Source: Penelope pileata (lineage: Eukaryota > Chordata > Aves > Galliformes > Cracidae). From it: 64,000 bases of DNA. The position numbers and the translations under genes are program-made. The notes under the pieces were generated by a model. That model was given only the letters and a program-made list of their open reading frames with translations. It made no database searches and was not told where the DNA came from. The first letter of the stretch is position 1; each line of letters opens with the position of its first letter. Positions 39,302 through 52,876 of the stretch are shown one piece after another. The stretch covers positions 1,068,390 to 1,132,389 of the forward strand of contig WBMW01001308.1 in NCBI GenBank assembly GCA_013396635.1, written 5' to 3'.

Positions 39302-42300
39302 GCAGAAATACATCTGTACATTCAGTGGAGAATGCATCTTGTTTCCCTCTTTGTATCAACTGTATCATGTTTTATTCTTGTATCAGTATTACTTTAGTAA
39401 TGTAATTGCATTCCATGAGTCTTCACTCCTAGGTTATTATTAATGGCTATGATATTGGCAAGTTAATTTGGATGCAGTTATTTCCTCTTTCTAATACAAA
39501 CAAGATTTGATTAATAAGAAACATTAGGAATACATAATGTGCCCATTATTACAGTTACTTATTCACCAGTATGTATTGATGTCTGGAAGTGGGATTGTTT
39601 GTTTTCTCTCATGCATGTACTTGTTTCACTTGCATTCAGCATTTTAAATGAGAGAAATTGCTTTAGCAGGTAGGGAAGCAAGAGTAAAATAAATAATAAT
39701 AAATGTGTTTAGAGCTGTTGATCAAGCTGCGTGAATTGCAAGGTACAGACAATAAGTATGGACACCATGAGAAAGCCCAGTTATACTGTTTCCATGATGT
39801 TTTGGAAGGTGAATATGGTTCCCTTTTTAAATTTGCATCAGTGTCAGCAATAGGATGCTGATCTGTTAATACTGACATGGGTTGGTGCCTCCTGTTTGAA
39901 AGGGTGTCAGTGAGAGAGACAGCATTCATAAAAGTGCATAAACAGTTGTCCTGCCTGCTTATGAAAAGTCTGATTTATGAGAAAGAAATGATTATGTATA
40001 TCAAAGAGAGTACCTGGAGCTGAAGTAGTAATCCGTTTTCTGTTCAGCCCACTCCTCAACCTCTATAGCTTTCTAACATAGTTAAATCATGGTACACTAT
40101 TTCTGTGCTTGGTCTCTGCTCAACTCTCCCCACTCCACACACACTGGGGGACATTTCTATGACTGTTCTTGATTTGTAGGAGAAAGTAAAATATGCAGAG
40201 TTCCTCATTCCTCTTGTGAAAATACTGTTTTTGTTCTTGTTTATTTTGTAACTGTTGATTTTGAAACTTGGCATAAAAATCATCCATATGGTTTGAGGGA
40301 AAAGAAGGGCACTCTAGGCCTCCCTTTTTTAGTGTTCATAGTTAGAACCTTCAATAGTGCCTAATGAAAACTTGACCATTCTTACAGCAGCATTACCTGC
40401 TCTATCACAGCAAACCCTGAACAAACCCTGTGTAAACATCATGCAAAATAAAAATTGTGAGTGTGGAAAGTAGCAGGGATTCAAGGAATGCCACATCTCT
40501 GCAAATTTTATGCACACCACATAGCCTACGTGTTCAGTTAAAACAGTGAGTTTCTGTCTCTTCCCGTTGTGAATATTCCAATAGAAGCCACTAGGCACCT
40601 ATCTGTAGCCAAACTGAGTGAAAATTTACTGCTACCTCTTGGTAGGAAAATCCAGGTAAAGATGAGAGGTAAATTCTAGAATCAGAAAACCAAAGCAATA
40701 TAAACTGGAGGATTTACTTGCATTTCAATACACATTGAAAGAAGGACAAATAGTTTCAGCTCCTATAAGCCTGTAGATGTCACAAGCTCTGCAGCATTCA
40801 TTCAGTATATGCTTAAAAAAGAAACAAAGATGTTGCATGGATAGGGGCAAAGATCTAGTTCTCCCCATGCTTACCATGATTCTAATATTTGTTTGCAAAA
40901 ACAAAACTTATGTTTTTCATTCTTGAAGTTCTTCAGAATGTCTCAGCTGAAACTTAGTCATTTTGGGGATATTCTCTTCAAACCCATAAGATATTTACTT
41001 TTGTGGGTTTTGTTGAGCAGCCTAAGACACACCTTCTTTGCGGCATCTTTTGTCTAATATCTGTTGTTTCATCTACTGCTATCATTCTGATGAGTCTTTA
41101 TCATCATCTTCACATCCAACTACATTTTTAGCCAGGCCTGCCCCTGTGAAAGTAGTGTCATGAGCTACTTTCAAGCACAGCCTTTCCATTGCTCTTGGAG
41201 AGGTACAAGCTAACGTATACCTCAGCACAATGTGTTAGAAATCTGACAACGTGTGATTGGTAGGGTGACAGAAGTTTGCTGTCATTGACCTCCCTTCCAC
41301 TTGAAATTCTTAAGCATGCTGCTTAAGCTGAAGGGTTTGTGGCTTTTTGCATACTTTGAAACAAAAAGCCTTGAAAGTTCTGTGAAAATTTCAGAGCCAG
41401 AAGTGACCTGAAATGAGACAGAGATTTTTAAAAGTTTGTTTGCTTGGAGAAGTTGTTTTGATCCCATAATTGTCATATGCAAGCAGTGTCAGAGTTTCAT
41501 ACCCACACCATGCAGTACCATGAGGTCCAAAGTTCCCTGTTCAGTAACACCTCCCAGAGTCTCGGTACTCGCCTCAGTGTGCTTTCTGCAGCACTGAGAC
41601 ATGAGTAGAATTCAACGTGCAGAGAGGGGTAATAATACATATGTATATCCTAAGCAGCGTGTGAATTCATGATGCACTAAAGAGAATTGCAGAGAAATAT
41701 AGAGAAGAAATGGGGGATCAATTTCCCTAGTGTTTTCTGCTTATTTTGGCCTGTTCCCAATAAGAAAGAGCTGCTGTTTGCTTGTGTTAATGAGCTAGTG
41801 AGTGTTGTTTACAGATCCTTTGTGAGACTTAAGAGTATACTGATGTATCTGTCTCTTTAGGTACATAGAAAGATTATGCTGAGTGTTATGTTATGTATTT
41901 TGTGTGATATTGAATTATTATTCACTATAAGCCAAGATATAGTTTTCAGCAAAGGAAAAGCTTTCTGCCTATGCCTCATTACCCATGATGACAGAGAACA
42001 CGAATGCCCCTTTTGAGCTGATGTATATTCTGTTACTAGACTCGAGTGCTGTAAACCTGCCCCTCCCAGAAAGTGTGGAGCAGTCTTGCCAGTGAGGAAG
42101 CGCACAAGGTTGCCATTCCCTCCCAAACGGAACGTTGTCCTGCAGTGTTTTTGAGCCTGACCTCTTTCAATGTCTACAAACCTGTTCCTTGTATTTTAGA
42201 AGGTACCACCAACTCTGAAGGAATTAAATACTGTAATGTAGAGTCATGGCTGTTCCACCCAAAGCTCTAAACACAGTGCACCATGAATAAATGAGATGAT

Positions 42301-43428
42301 GGATTTACTCTAAAAGTTAAAGCCCCTGGTTATTCCATTTCACCACTGTTAATATCCGTAAATCTGTTCATCTGGTTTAGCTAATCTGCATAGGCATTTG
42401 TATTATGAACCTCACTGTGCTGTCTCAGTGCTTGCATATCTGTTGTATATTAGGGAAGAAACATCTTTAATTTAATAAGTTCAATTTATGGTGTAAATGT
42501 GTTTAGGATTTATTATACAATGAATGCTTATTCAAGAGAGACTTAATTATTCGTTTCTACATTTGAGTAAGGGTAACGTAACCTCAGTAGAAATATATTC
42601 CTGTTAAGTTTATAGGTATTAGTTTCTTTCAGCGAGCTGTATAAAAGTCTGATGAAAGAAAAATCTAATGTAGACACAGTAAATTACTCTGTACTCCCAC
42701 CTCACACTGGGATTGAGCTCAAAAATGATTAATGTGCTGTAGGTTTCTATAGCAGATCAGAAGAAGCAAAGAAAATGATCCACACATTCTCACCAGGACA
42801 CAACAGCTCACGCGTTCAATATGTTCATCCATGTTTTGTCTGTCTAAACGATACAAAACAGGGAGCCAAAAAAGCATTTATCTTTATTCTGTGTAAAAGG
42901 AGAAGTGGATGGCAATTAAATTACATAATGGAAAGGCTATACCTCTGCAATTTGTATTTGATCTAAAAACAACTATTATCTAAGAAAAATTGATCAAATT
43001 CTACATTTTGAGATGTCATTACTACACTGTAGTGTTAACTAAACAGCATAAGTGCGACTAAAGAACCTGTCTCAGCATCTGTTTCACTGGGTGTATAGAA
43101 CCCAGTGTGATTGATCAAGAGAAAATTACAAGAATTAAGTGGGTGGTGATTGTGATGAAGAGATATCTTCTATTTTCTCCACACTTCAATTCATGATTTC
43201 CCTTTCCTGCTGCTTTGGAGTATATTGTGGCAGCATTTTTCATAAGAAGCTGCTTGGGTAGCAGGTATTTTGAAGCAGAGCTAGCTTTTCAATTCTGAAT
43301 TAATGTGCTTCACACCTGGGCTATATCCCATGCAGGGAGAATTGGAATTTTCCTATGCTTGTCTGGCAGTCCTACCGAAAACAGAAACTTTGGTTTCTGT
43401 TGAGATTTTTTTTTTTTTTCATCTACAG
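39302..43428. other. Unique non-coding DNA
   Basis: No gene or repeat family was recognised. Open runs on the minus strand at 39663-39929 and 40329-40598 (about 88-89 codons) were examined and carry no recognisable motif. A pyrimidine tract at 43406-43420 forms the acceptor-like signal of the next entry. Confidence 0.5.
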
Positions 43429-43524
43429 AATGGTTGTCTAAAGGGGAAGTTAATGTACTGTGAAGTTGGGTGGGAATGAACAGCTTAGGCTGGGCATTCT
43501 CTCTGAGCTCACAAAACCTGCAAG
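43429..43524 (+). other. Exon-like interval, plus strand, non-coding (96 nt)
   Basis: A run of T followed by catctacag (acceptor AG at 43427-43428) precedes 96 bases that end CTGCAAG|gtaagt (donor GT at 43525-43526). Both signals are close to consensus and the spacing is typical of an internal exon. All three frames contain stops, so if it is used it would belong to a non-coding RNA or an untranslated or poison exon. No partner exon is evident. Confidence 0.22.
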
Positions 43525-45383
43525 GTAAGTTACTCTGGTAAGAACAGCCACAGAGATTCTGCTGTTGTGTATAGATCAAGGCTTAAATTCACTTGATAGC
43601 CACAACTAAAACGTGCTTTAGAAAGTAACTTGTTTTCTCAAAATACCCTGGTTTTGTTTCTCGAGCCAACATACATTAGGCTGTATAGGTGGTCATTAGT
43701 TGCACAGGTTGGTTGGAATGGTTTAAATTATATGCAAGTCTCTGCCTCTTCAGCATGATATTCTGTTAGCAATGATTCCTCATCCCCACCCCCAACTTGA
43801 ACCAGGGATGAGCTAAAGTTAAAATAACGCTGCGTGTGAAGCATAACAGAACTCAAATAAAAGGTAAACGGAAGTAGAAGCAACATGAAAACCACTGCAA
43901 AAGGAACAGAGAACCCATTTGGAAAAGCAGTTTGCAAACAACTTAATTTCTCGTGTTCAAACCCAGTTAGCAGCCAGGCTGCAGTGAGCTAGCAAGTCTC
44001 CACAGCTCCTGTGCTGTGTATTCATGAGAAGCTGCCAACATCAATATTGATTGTGCCGTCCATTCCAAAATACACGATATATGTCAGAGTTTTATGCCAG
44101 TTGAATCAGCTAACATTGAATACAGTGCAAATGTCAGAGCTCAGTGGTAAGACTATGAGAGGATTGCTGGCCTCTCTCAAATATTTTCTACCAGAATGAG
44201 ATATTTTCTTCACCAATACGTATTGGGGGTGATGGGAAGAAAGTTTATTTTTAGGATTTGATTGTATTTTGAATGAAAATCTGTAGAATTTTTCATTTTA
44301 TGAAAAGACACTCTTTTCTTTAAAATGCCCCACATTTTTTTTTGACGTGCTCTATTTTACACCTCTAGTTTTCTTCAAACAATTAAACATAATTATTCAA
44401 TTAATGAATTAAAAACAAATGTAAAAGGTGTAGATCTTTGGGAGATGTAATCTGTGCCTTTGCTGGAACTCTGCTCCTCCATGGCATAATATGATGTACA
44501 TCATCTCAGTCTAGCTATTTTCCTTTTAAACTATCACATTCTTCATGTGTATATGACTACACAAAGCAGCCAATTTTACATGGAGAAAACCTTTTTCCTG
44601 CTTTTTGCTACTGAAAAGATGCAAAATTTTCACTGTTGTTGCTTAGAAAGCAAAGTTAGACATTCAGGTAAGTATTAATGCTCTTAAACAGTGAGAATTA
44701 ACCAGCAGATATCCAGGTGTGTCTTGGTCATGTGAAATCCTTAAAATGAAACGGGATATCTTTGTAAAAGTTTAGGCAGCAGATACATATTTTTTCTGAG
44801 TATGACACTGAAAATCCTGAAATTTAGCGTTGTATGTGGTCATCTTTCAGCCAAGCTTTACTAGCAGGGAGACTGTTACCTCACTCTTTTAAATATGCAA
44901 GACATCATTGACATAACAGTCTTTCAACAATAAGGTAAACTTTAAAATAAAGTTACAGACCTTAGTGTTTCTGCATAATGAGGCAGCTAGTCATTTTTAA
45001 AATGATTTTAAAAGGTCAGATTTTCCATTTTTGTTCATGAAAAATGTTCCAGCTTTTTCAGTACTCAGAGGCTCATGGACCTCTGGGTGTCTGTTATAAT
45101 ACTTCAGTCTGATTTCCTGCATAAGAGGAACTGGATTCTTGAACATATTTTCTGATATCATTATGTATTTGTTTGTTTATGTTGCAAATTAATTGGGGAT
45201 CTCAGGTCAGGAATGGAGTTTCTCCGTGTCAGTTGAAAAAGAGACACTTCTTTATTGAAGCCTGAAGTGTTAGTCTCTGTTTCTTGTGATAATTACTTTT
45301 TTCCATTGAATGAGTGGTAGGGTTTTTTTTTTTTTTACTTTAATCCTATAGCTTTTTATTGTGGTTCCTACTGCAGCTGTATC

Positions 45384-45407
45384 TTTTTTTGTTTGTTTGT
45401 TTGTTTC
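45384..45407 (+). repeat. (GTTT)n simple repeat
   Basis: A run of T followed by about four GTTT units. It is a short microsatellite. Confidence 0.85.
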
Positions 45408-46683
45408 CCAAGATCATATTCCAGTTTTCAAGACATTTTCTTATGGTTCAAGTAGTGTCTGGTTTTGAGTTTGACTTAGTTTATATCAAATTGTCTCCAT
45501 TCTTTTAATATAAGAATGGGCAAAATCTGATTAAAATGCCTCTAATTTTTCATTGCTTGTCATCCCAATGTTACTTCCAGTCATATCAGTGGCTGAACAC
45601 TACTGCTGACTTGATTTGGAAGGAGGTTGGGACTATCTCACTTGCTTTTGTTTCCTGTGATAGTGGAAAGATAGTGCTATGCCTCCTTTTTATACGTTTG
45701 TTTTTCTTTTCAGAAAAAAAGTTGATTTTTATTTCATTCATTGCTTTTGACATTACAGAAAATTCACAATTTTTTATAACCAAAAAGATTAATGATTTTT
45801 CTATCTACTGTTCATGATAAAATGAGGCAATCAAGTGCAGCTGGCTTCAGAGTCTTCTACAGAAGTGCACAAACCTACAAATTCATCTTTACTTCCCTGC
45901 AATGTTCCATCTTGTTTCACTGTTTCTAAATTTGTAGCGCATTGGCCGTATTTCACCTTTCTGCTTCTTGTATTTTAATTAGGGCTGTAAGCCAGTTGTT
46001 TGCCTTAGTCTGTGACTAAGCTGTATATCAGAGTATATTACTTCTATCTCAGCTGTATCTGTGTGTGTTTAAGAGAGAAGCAGCGCTGCAATCTGTTCAC
46101 TGGCATTGAAAGTGGAATACTTGCTTACAGTCATAGTAAAGGAATGTGGCACCAGACTTCAATGAAGCTTTGTTTTGTTAGAGCACGTGTATCTCTGTGT
46201 GAGCAGATAGTGCATTTATTGGATAGATAACTCTGTATTTGATATGGAATTAAAAATAATAAATAAAAAGTGGGCGTAACATTTGGGAGATGAAGGTTTA
46301 GACTTTTCTCTTCTTTTTTTCTTTATACTAAAGCAAAAGATGTGTCCCTGAGAAATGTTTTTGCATCACTTCATGGTGAACTCAGACACCTCAGAGTCTC
46401 ATTTTCAGATGGTAGAAGGAGCCTCAACTTGCATGCTTCAGGGTTTGGTCACCTTACTGGGCTGTCAGAATTTCAGCAAATCTGTTCTGCAGGAGCCATT
46501 AGCTCCTGTTTGAACTCTGCAGTGCAATATATTCACTGCAGAGTTGTGTCTGTTCTGGTATATTTCTTTTAAACAAATTCTCCTTCCATGCTTAAGATAG
46601 GTTAGCCATCTTCAGGAAATTATATCTGATGTTTGTTGATTGAGTGTATGCTCTGGAGGAAAGAAAACCTGATGCTGCCACGC

Positions 46684-46708
46684 TGTGTGTATGTGTGTGT
46701 ACACACAT
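46684..46708. repeat. (TG)n/(CA)n alternating purine-pyrimidine run
   Basis: Twenty-five bases alternate strictly between pyrimidine and purine, built from TG units that turn into CA units around gtgtac. The junction is self-complementary (gtgtgtacacac), so it can form a small hairpin and is of the Z-DNA-prone class. Confidence 0.8.
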
Positions 46709-46829
46709 TGGGAAATGTATACTTTAATCATTATCAGATGTGAAGGAAAGAAAAACGTTTTTGCCTTTTTTCCTTTTTTTTTCTTCTTTGGTGCTGCTGT
46801 CAGGAGCAGACAGCTAGCAATTTAAATGA

Positions 46830-47040
46830 GTTGAGTTTATGGATGGCTGCAGAGGCTGTCTTCACTCCCACCCTGTACAGATCTATCAGCTGTTTTGCAG
46901 CATTTTCCTGCAGCAGCAGGGGCACAGCTAATCAGAGCCATCCCGGCGGAGCGCTGCGATGGGCAGGAGAGGGCTGGGCTGCTGGAGCAGGAAGGCTGGC
47001 TGAACCTCAGAGCCTTATTACATGAGTAACCTACCCCCAA
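46830..47040. promoter_or_regulatory. Small GC/CpG-rich patch, possible promoter or exon
   Basis: By eye, 46901-46980 is more than 60% G+C in surroundings of about 38-40%. It carries four CpGs within 20 bases (46941-46960, around cccggcggagcgctgcga), which is rare elsewhere in this window. An ATG at 46959 in both-purine context heads only a short open run. The patch could be a weak CpG-type promoter, an exon or a conserved element. No TATA box or initiator is obvious. The functional call is inference. Confidence 0.2.
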
Positions 47041-47136
47041 GGAAACATGCATATGAAAACCCTAGGAGGTTTGAATAATGGAACTAAATGTATTCTGCTA
47101 CTTTTGGGTATTTTAAAGGCAACAATTGCTTATGGC

Positions 47137-47153
47137 AAAAAAAAAAAAAAAAA
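47137..47153 (+). repeat. Poly(A) homopolymer, 17 nt
   Basis: An uninterrupted A run with no recognisable retrocopy upstream. Confidence 0.9.
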
Positions 47154-50100
47154 GTTCCTATTAAAAACTTGCAGGCTGTACCTAATGTAATCAGACTTTC
47201 CTTATATCACAGCCACTGAATGTATAACAATACTGCTTTTTTCATTTTCAAAATACTTTGAAGTGTAGAATGAATCATCATGCCAATCTACTGGAGTAGG
47301 TACATTGTTTGTTTACTACAGTGTCCTTCTTAGCCATTGGAGAAATGTTAAGAGCTTGGTTAGCATGCAAAAGAGTAGATCACCACACTTCAAAAGAAAA
47401 AAGAAACGTTTTAAGTAGAATTTTGTATTTTACCTGATGAGATGAAATGAATAATGTTGATATATAAGACGGTGTGGACAGACAGTTTGGAAGCATGTTT
47501 ACGTTGCATCCAGCCCTGTTCTTTCCCTCTTCCATCTCAAGCTTTTTTATTACTCATTCCAGAAGAAAAAAGCAAACCCTGTAACAGCCAGGTGAATATA
47601 TGCAGTGTTAATTATTTTAGCTATCAGTCTCCTGAACTGGAAAGATGCATGTAGTAGCTCGCTGCTCAGAGGTGGCAGCTCTGTACTCCAAAGACCCAAG
47701 CAAATTTTGACCTTTGGTATATTGAGAAGGAAGGGACCTCTCTGGGATCCGAAGAGCAATGTGTCGTGCTATGGTTTATCAGCATTTTAATTTGACCACC
47801 TTAGCTGCTAAAATGTGAATGGGTCATTCTTCTGGGGATAAGCTTCTCATGAATGTTTCCCAAATGCAAACACTGTGAGAGGAAGAGACATTTTTAAATA
47901 ATCAGGAGAGAGATGGAGAAGTGACTGTCTGAAGCAAGACTTTGTTCATCCAGGAAAGAGGAGAGTGGTCTGCTCAGTAGAACAGGTCAGGCTGGAAGAG
48001 AAGGAGCAGAGCACAGAACACAGAGATGAGTTAGATAACAAACAAAGGAAAGCTGCTGCCTCTTGGGGAAAAATTATCAATTTCTACATTGACAAAGTCA
48101 CCTTCCATCAGAGTTTACCATTCCATCTATGGAAAAATAAATTTCAAAATCACAGCAGTGTTATCAGCCTGTAAAACCGCATAGCTAAAATGTTTGGATA
48201 AAGGATCAGAGATCTTTCTCCTTCACTGCTTTCATCGGTGCTTTTGCTTCATTTACCCCTAGGGCCAGCAGAGCCCAACCTGACCAGGAGACCTGAGCTG
48301 GGATCAGCCGGGAGCAGGTGTACGTGCATATCTTCACATCTTACCTGCTCTCTGCCTTCAGCCTTAAGGCATCCTGACACATTCGACATTTCAACAACCT
48401 TGAGCCCTCCAACATTGTCTGCCCTCTCACGTAACTTTATCTGTAGCGTTTTACACCCAGTCCTCTACTGATCTGCCCCTGCCCCACACCATATCCCCAG
48501 CCTCGTGCTTTATGTGGATACTGACAAGCTGGTGCTCAGCCTCCTCGCACTGCAGTGACTGTCACATCTTCTGAAGATAAATTCTTTGGTTCAGTTTTCA
48601 CAGGACTGCTGGGTGATTAAGTCCTCAAGCAAATAAACAGTCTGGCTTGGATTTGCTTTACAATCTAACATTTTCCAGGTTTGAAATATAAAATAGAAGG
48701 CAATCTGTTGTCTAGCTGATGATTACCATTGCTGTAAAAAATCAATATTCATCAGGATGTCAAAAAATACGTGAAGAATTTGAAATTGTCAGGAGAGTCA
48801 AAAAAAGACAAGATTCTCTGACTGCCTTCAAAATAATAAATAGCATTTTCAGGAAATTCCTTGAAACTTTTCCTGTATTGACAGACATGTAACAGTCATA
48901 ACATTGTTTGATGATTTTCTGTACAGCATCAGCAAATCACAAAGCAGTGTTTTTGCCAGCACTGTTGCTGCAGATGACCAATATATTCAGAAAGGAATCT
49001 TTTAAGCTTATGCTTAGGAGGAAATGATGTAAATTCTCAGGCATATTTTTCTGTTATGTGTATAAGAACAAATTAGAAATTAATTCTTCAGTCTATATTC
49101 TTTCATTTCTATCATTTTACACCTGTACAAATCTGCTAATTTTAGTTCTGGCACTCCAGATCTATTCTAGTGATAGCGAAGAATATAATCTGTCCTAGTG
49201 AGTGCAAAGTAAACAAAGAACAATGGGTAATTAAAGATATCAAGGACATACAGGAGACAAACTACTGAGAATCCATCAAATGCGTCAGGACAGACAGTGA
49301 AAAATCATGGTATCTAGAAAACAGCCAGAAGTCAAATGGAAAGCAGAATAGGAGTTGTTTTCCTAAAATAACTTGAAGAACTGCCGGAGTATAAGGAGTG
49401 AGAATACGTTGGCAATGCCAATTTCAGAAAGCCAAAAAGCCAGGCTAAGGTCTTAATTAGAGGAAATAATAAAACCGGGTGCATATCCTGAAAACTAGGC
49501 TATAAATACTTTCTTTTCTTTTCTTTTCTTCTTTTTTTTTTTTTAAGTAAAAGAATTCATGTAGGTGAAAACCAGTATGAAGCGCAAAGAAATTTAACTA
49601 GTGAGAACAGAGGATATTTCAGCTTGACTGAATGCAAAAGCACAAAGAAAATCTGAGCCAACCATAGGTAATGAGAAATCCTTGAGGGATCTGCATACTA
49701 AAGTTGGAGTAATAGGCACAGAACAAAAGCAGCCGCTAACAGTCTTCCATAAACACTCATTCTGCTGCTGGAGTTGTCAGCAATCATAGAGAAATCTTTT
49801 ACAGTGTTTGTAAAATGTAGAACCACTGAACCTTTCAGAAAGAAATAAGAGATATACAGGTAATTGTGCAGCTCTCTTTAATATTGGTACAAACCTTCAG
49901 GAGAAAAACTGTAAATTCAAAGAAGCGCTCAGAAGATGCTGAAGGTCTTAAAAACCAGAATTATGAAAACTTATGGGTAATGACTTTTTGCCTTCAGTGA
50001 GGACATTATTTTGAGATTTTGGTGATGTTCTGAGACAGGAATTTTAGATTAACAATGCAGACCTATAAGCAATGTAAACCAAGAGGCAATTTTGAATGGA

Positions 50101-52640
50101 GGGAAAAGGCTGCAACTAGAAACAAAATTGCACAAATGTGGTGCACAATGCCTTCTCCAGGGTCACACCTGGTGTGATCCTTTGTCACTAAAGAATGTTA
50201 AAAATTGTTATATGAGATACCTAGGCATATTGACTTACTAGGTTTTTTTGTTTTTGTTTTTTGGTTTTTTTTTTCCTTCAAAAATGAAAGGCACTGATTT
50301 TTAAGTATTTGTAGGGATAGGGAAGAGAGGAGCATACTGAGGGTATCAGCCAAATGAAGCAGTCCTGCATTCTGCAGGGATGGTGGTGTGGTGTGTATGC
50401 TTGTTCATCCTTCCAAACAGGAGTGAGACTCATCACTGCCTTCAAGTTCTGCCTGGCTGTTGTCATGATCAATGGAACTTGATTTCTGAAAGGATCGTTA
50501 CAGACATATAATGATGGTTTCCAGCAAATCTCAGGATCTACCAGTCCTTCTCTGGGGTGATTACTATAGATGTAATCTCTGAGGAGGGTCTGCTATAAGG
50601 AAAAGAATAATTAAAAAAATCTAGGTCATGATGTGTTGGTAGATGTGTTTTGAGGTCCTTGCTTGCCTTCTTGCTATTGTTATACTTCACTTTCTGGATT
50701 CATCTCACACAGCATCAGAATTTTGCATCACCTCTTCAGTCAGTTATATTGCTCAGACCACAGTCCAGCTCACATGATCTAGATCTCTCAATCATTCTGT
50801 ATTTAATCAGGATCTGCTTTGGTTGTCAAAGGTCTTAAAAACAGCATACAGAGAGCACAGGGCATGTCTTCATTAGCGTTTTAGTTGGCATCAAATCATG
50901 CTTTGGAAACAAGTCTCCCAGCTGCCTTCAGTTACTGAATTGTTGCTCACCTTGCAGTATGTAAAATTGAATTGTTATTGATGAAAGGAAGAAACTGACA
51001 TGCTTTCAGATACACGTACCTGATGATCAAGGGATCAGTTCAGTGGATCAGACTGGATTCAGAGTAGTCTGAAGCAGAGGAGAGAGGCTTCATGTGTAAA
51101 GCAGATGTTGGATCCTCAGCACAAAATATTTCATTCTGCAAATCCTCTCCTCAGGCACTATGCTGCTTGGTGATGTAGATGTCTGAGTCTGTGCTGCAGG
51201 AGGATTAGTTTGTGTTCTTTCCTTCCATAACATACATCTGTAAACCTGCTTGTGCAAATCACAGCTTAGGAAGGGTCTAATCCTTCCTCTGTCACATACT
51301 GCGGTGCTTTTCAGCCATCAGATGTTCTCAGGCCACTGTTAGGAAACAGTACATTAGAGCATACTTTCTATTTCGATAACTGATTTCAAAATTCTAACAT
51401 GAGCACAAGCGCACGCAGCCCCAGACTGGTGTGAAGGACTTGGTTCCATTTAAAGATCCTGTGTCAAACTGTGGCAGTGCTAGTGCCTCTGTGTGGCCAA
51501 CCTTCATTTTCTGAAGGCTAGACAAACTAGGACACTTAGAGAAGTTTTACACAAAGCATATTTTCCCTGTCCTCAAACTAGTGTTAAAATTCTCTAGGGT
51601 ATTTTCATTAGGCCAGATTTTTCTCTCTTGATTTCAAGTTGCAATTTCCCTTGCAAACACTTCTCAAAATACTTTTGTGAAAATGAAAATGAGTTTGCCT
51701 CTGTTCAAGTATTCTGCCAGCTCATAATATCTTTGACTGAACTGACAAATAGCTTGACAGTGTTCCTGGAATCTGCCAAAATACAATTTTAGAAATCATA
51801 ATGCCAGGCAAGGTAATAATCTAAATGAATGTTACTGCATCTGAGTACTCACATTTCTGACTTTCTTTAATTCAATTAGAGCCAGGCAAGTCCCCAGTTG
51901 CTGGTGTTATTGTTTTTTCCATAGCAATAGTAAATATTTCAGTTCTGTTATCATATGATTACCACTTATGTTTTCACATTTAACACATCTTCAGATTGTT
52001 TCCTTAGATAATAGGGTGAACAACTGGAATGTCCTTAATGTATAACTACTGAGAATTGACTTCACTGCTGGTAATCCTATGTTTTAATTAGCTGTCTTAA
52101 ACAATGTGTTTGTGGACATGTTTTTAAGATGCTCTTGCTTAGGATTTTTTAAAATAGTTTCTCTAAGTTCCTCAACTGTTTGAATCCCACTCCTGGTTTA
52201 TACAACCCACAGAACCAACCTCCTGCTTTCCCAACTCCTGCTGCAGTTGAGGAAATCTCCTTCCTGAGGCACAAAGCAGAGAATTCTACCATCAGTGGGA
52301 GCAGAAAATTTAACTGTGATTGCTAAAAATCTAGGAAATTATGGTGTTTGGGCTATGGAAATATGATAGTGAGTCTGTGTCAGTCTCTAACAAATATTTC
52401 TTAAATGCTAGAATGAACTCTGAGCACAATTTTGCATACATTGAAACAAATAGAAGTGTGACTCTAAATCTCTGCTCTTACTATGAGTGAATACTGGTAT
52501 TTACTAAAGAAATCTGCATTAATATTTTTCAAGTAAAACAGCTTTGCTGGAGATTTTCAGAGCCTGCTACTTCTTGTGACACATGAATAAAATTGAGGCT
52601 TTGGCTTAGCAGTGTGAAAAATTGTTTATGAAAAGCACTT
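47154..52640. other. Unique non-coding DNA
   Basis: No gene was recognised. The stretch 48240-48560 is GC-richer and C-rich, with several open frames but no recognisable protein. A pyrimidine repeat built on TTTTC lies at 49509-49544. A GAAGGGACCTC string near 47726 resembles CR1 by chance only. The remainder is AT-rich unique sequence. Confidence 0.5.
49509..49544 (+). repeat. (TTTTC)n pyrimidine tract
   Basis: About four units of TTTTC followed by a T run, all pyrimidine over 36 bases. Confidence 0.85.
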
Positions 52641-52876
52641 AATCATAGACTCATAGAATCTCCTGAGCTGGAAGGGACCTCAAGTACCACTGATTCCAGC
52701 TCCTGGCTCTACACAGGACCATCCAAAATTCAAACCCTATGTCTTGAGAGCATTGTCCAAATGCTCCTTGAGTTCCATCAGCTTGGGGCCATGACCACTG
52801 CCCTGGGGAGCCTGTCCCACTGCCCAGCCATCCTCTGGTGAAGATCCTTTTCCTAATGCTCAGCCTGACCCTTAAG
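52641..52876 (-). repeat. CR1 LINE 3' fragment (antisense, ~235 bp)
   Basis: The plus strand begins aatcatagactcatagaatc, the reverse complement of the CR1 terminal 8-bp repeats, followed by gagctggaagggacctcaag. It continues through the antisense CR1 3' region: ctcctggctctacacaggac, then gagcattgtccaaatgctcc, then gaccactgccctggggagcc, ending in 'tcctaatgctcagcctgacc'. It is the longest CR1 copy in the window, 5'-truncated and outside the reverse-transcriptase domain, so it has no coding capacity. Subfamily cannot be fixed by eye. Target-site duplications are not evident. Confidence 0.92.

Larger units (their letters stand above)
43525..46829. other. Unique non-coding DNA
   Basis: No gene was recognised. 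A consensus donor CAG|gtaagt at 44668 follows two possible weak acceptors (AG at 44617-44618 and 44645-44646), giving a possible short exon. A (GTTT)n run lies at 45384-45407. The alternating purine-pyrimidine stretch at 46684-46708 is listed separately. Confidence 0.5.

Noticed and set aside
40431..40445. tgtaaacatc string like the miR-30 seed
   Set aside because: The rest of the mature sequence does not match and no flanking hairpin is visible.
47720..47756. gaagggacctct string similar to the CR1 3' end
   Set aside because: It lacks the neighbouring CR1 tail repeats and the downstream CR1 sequence.
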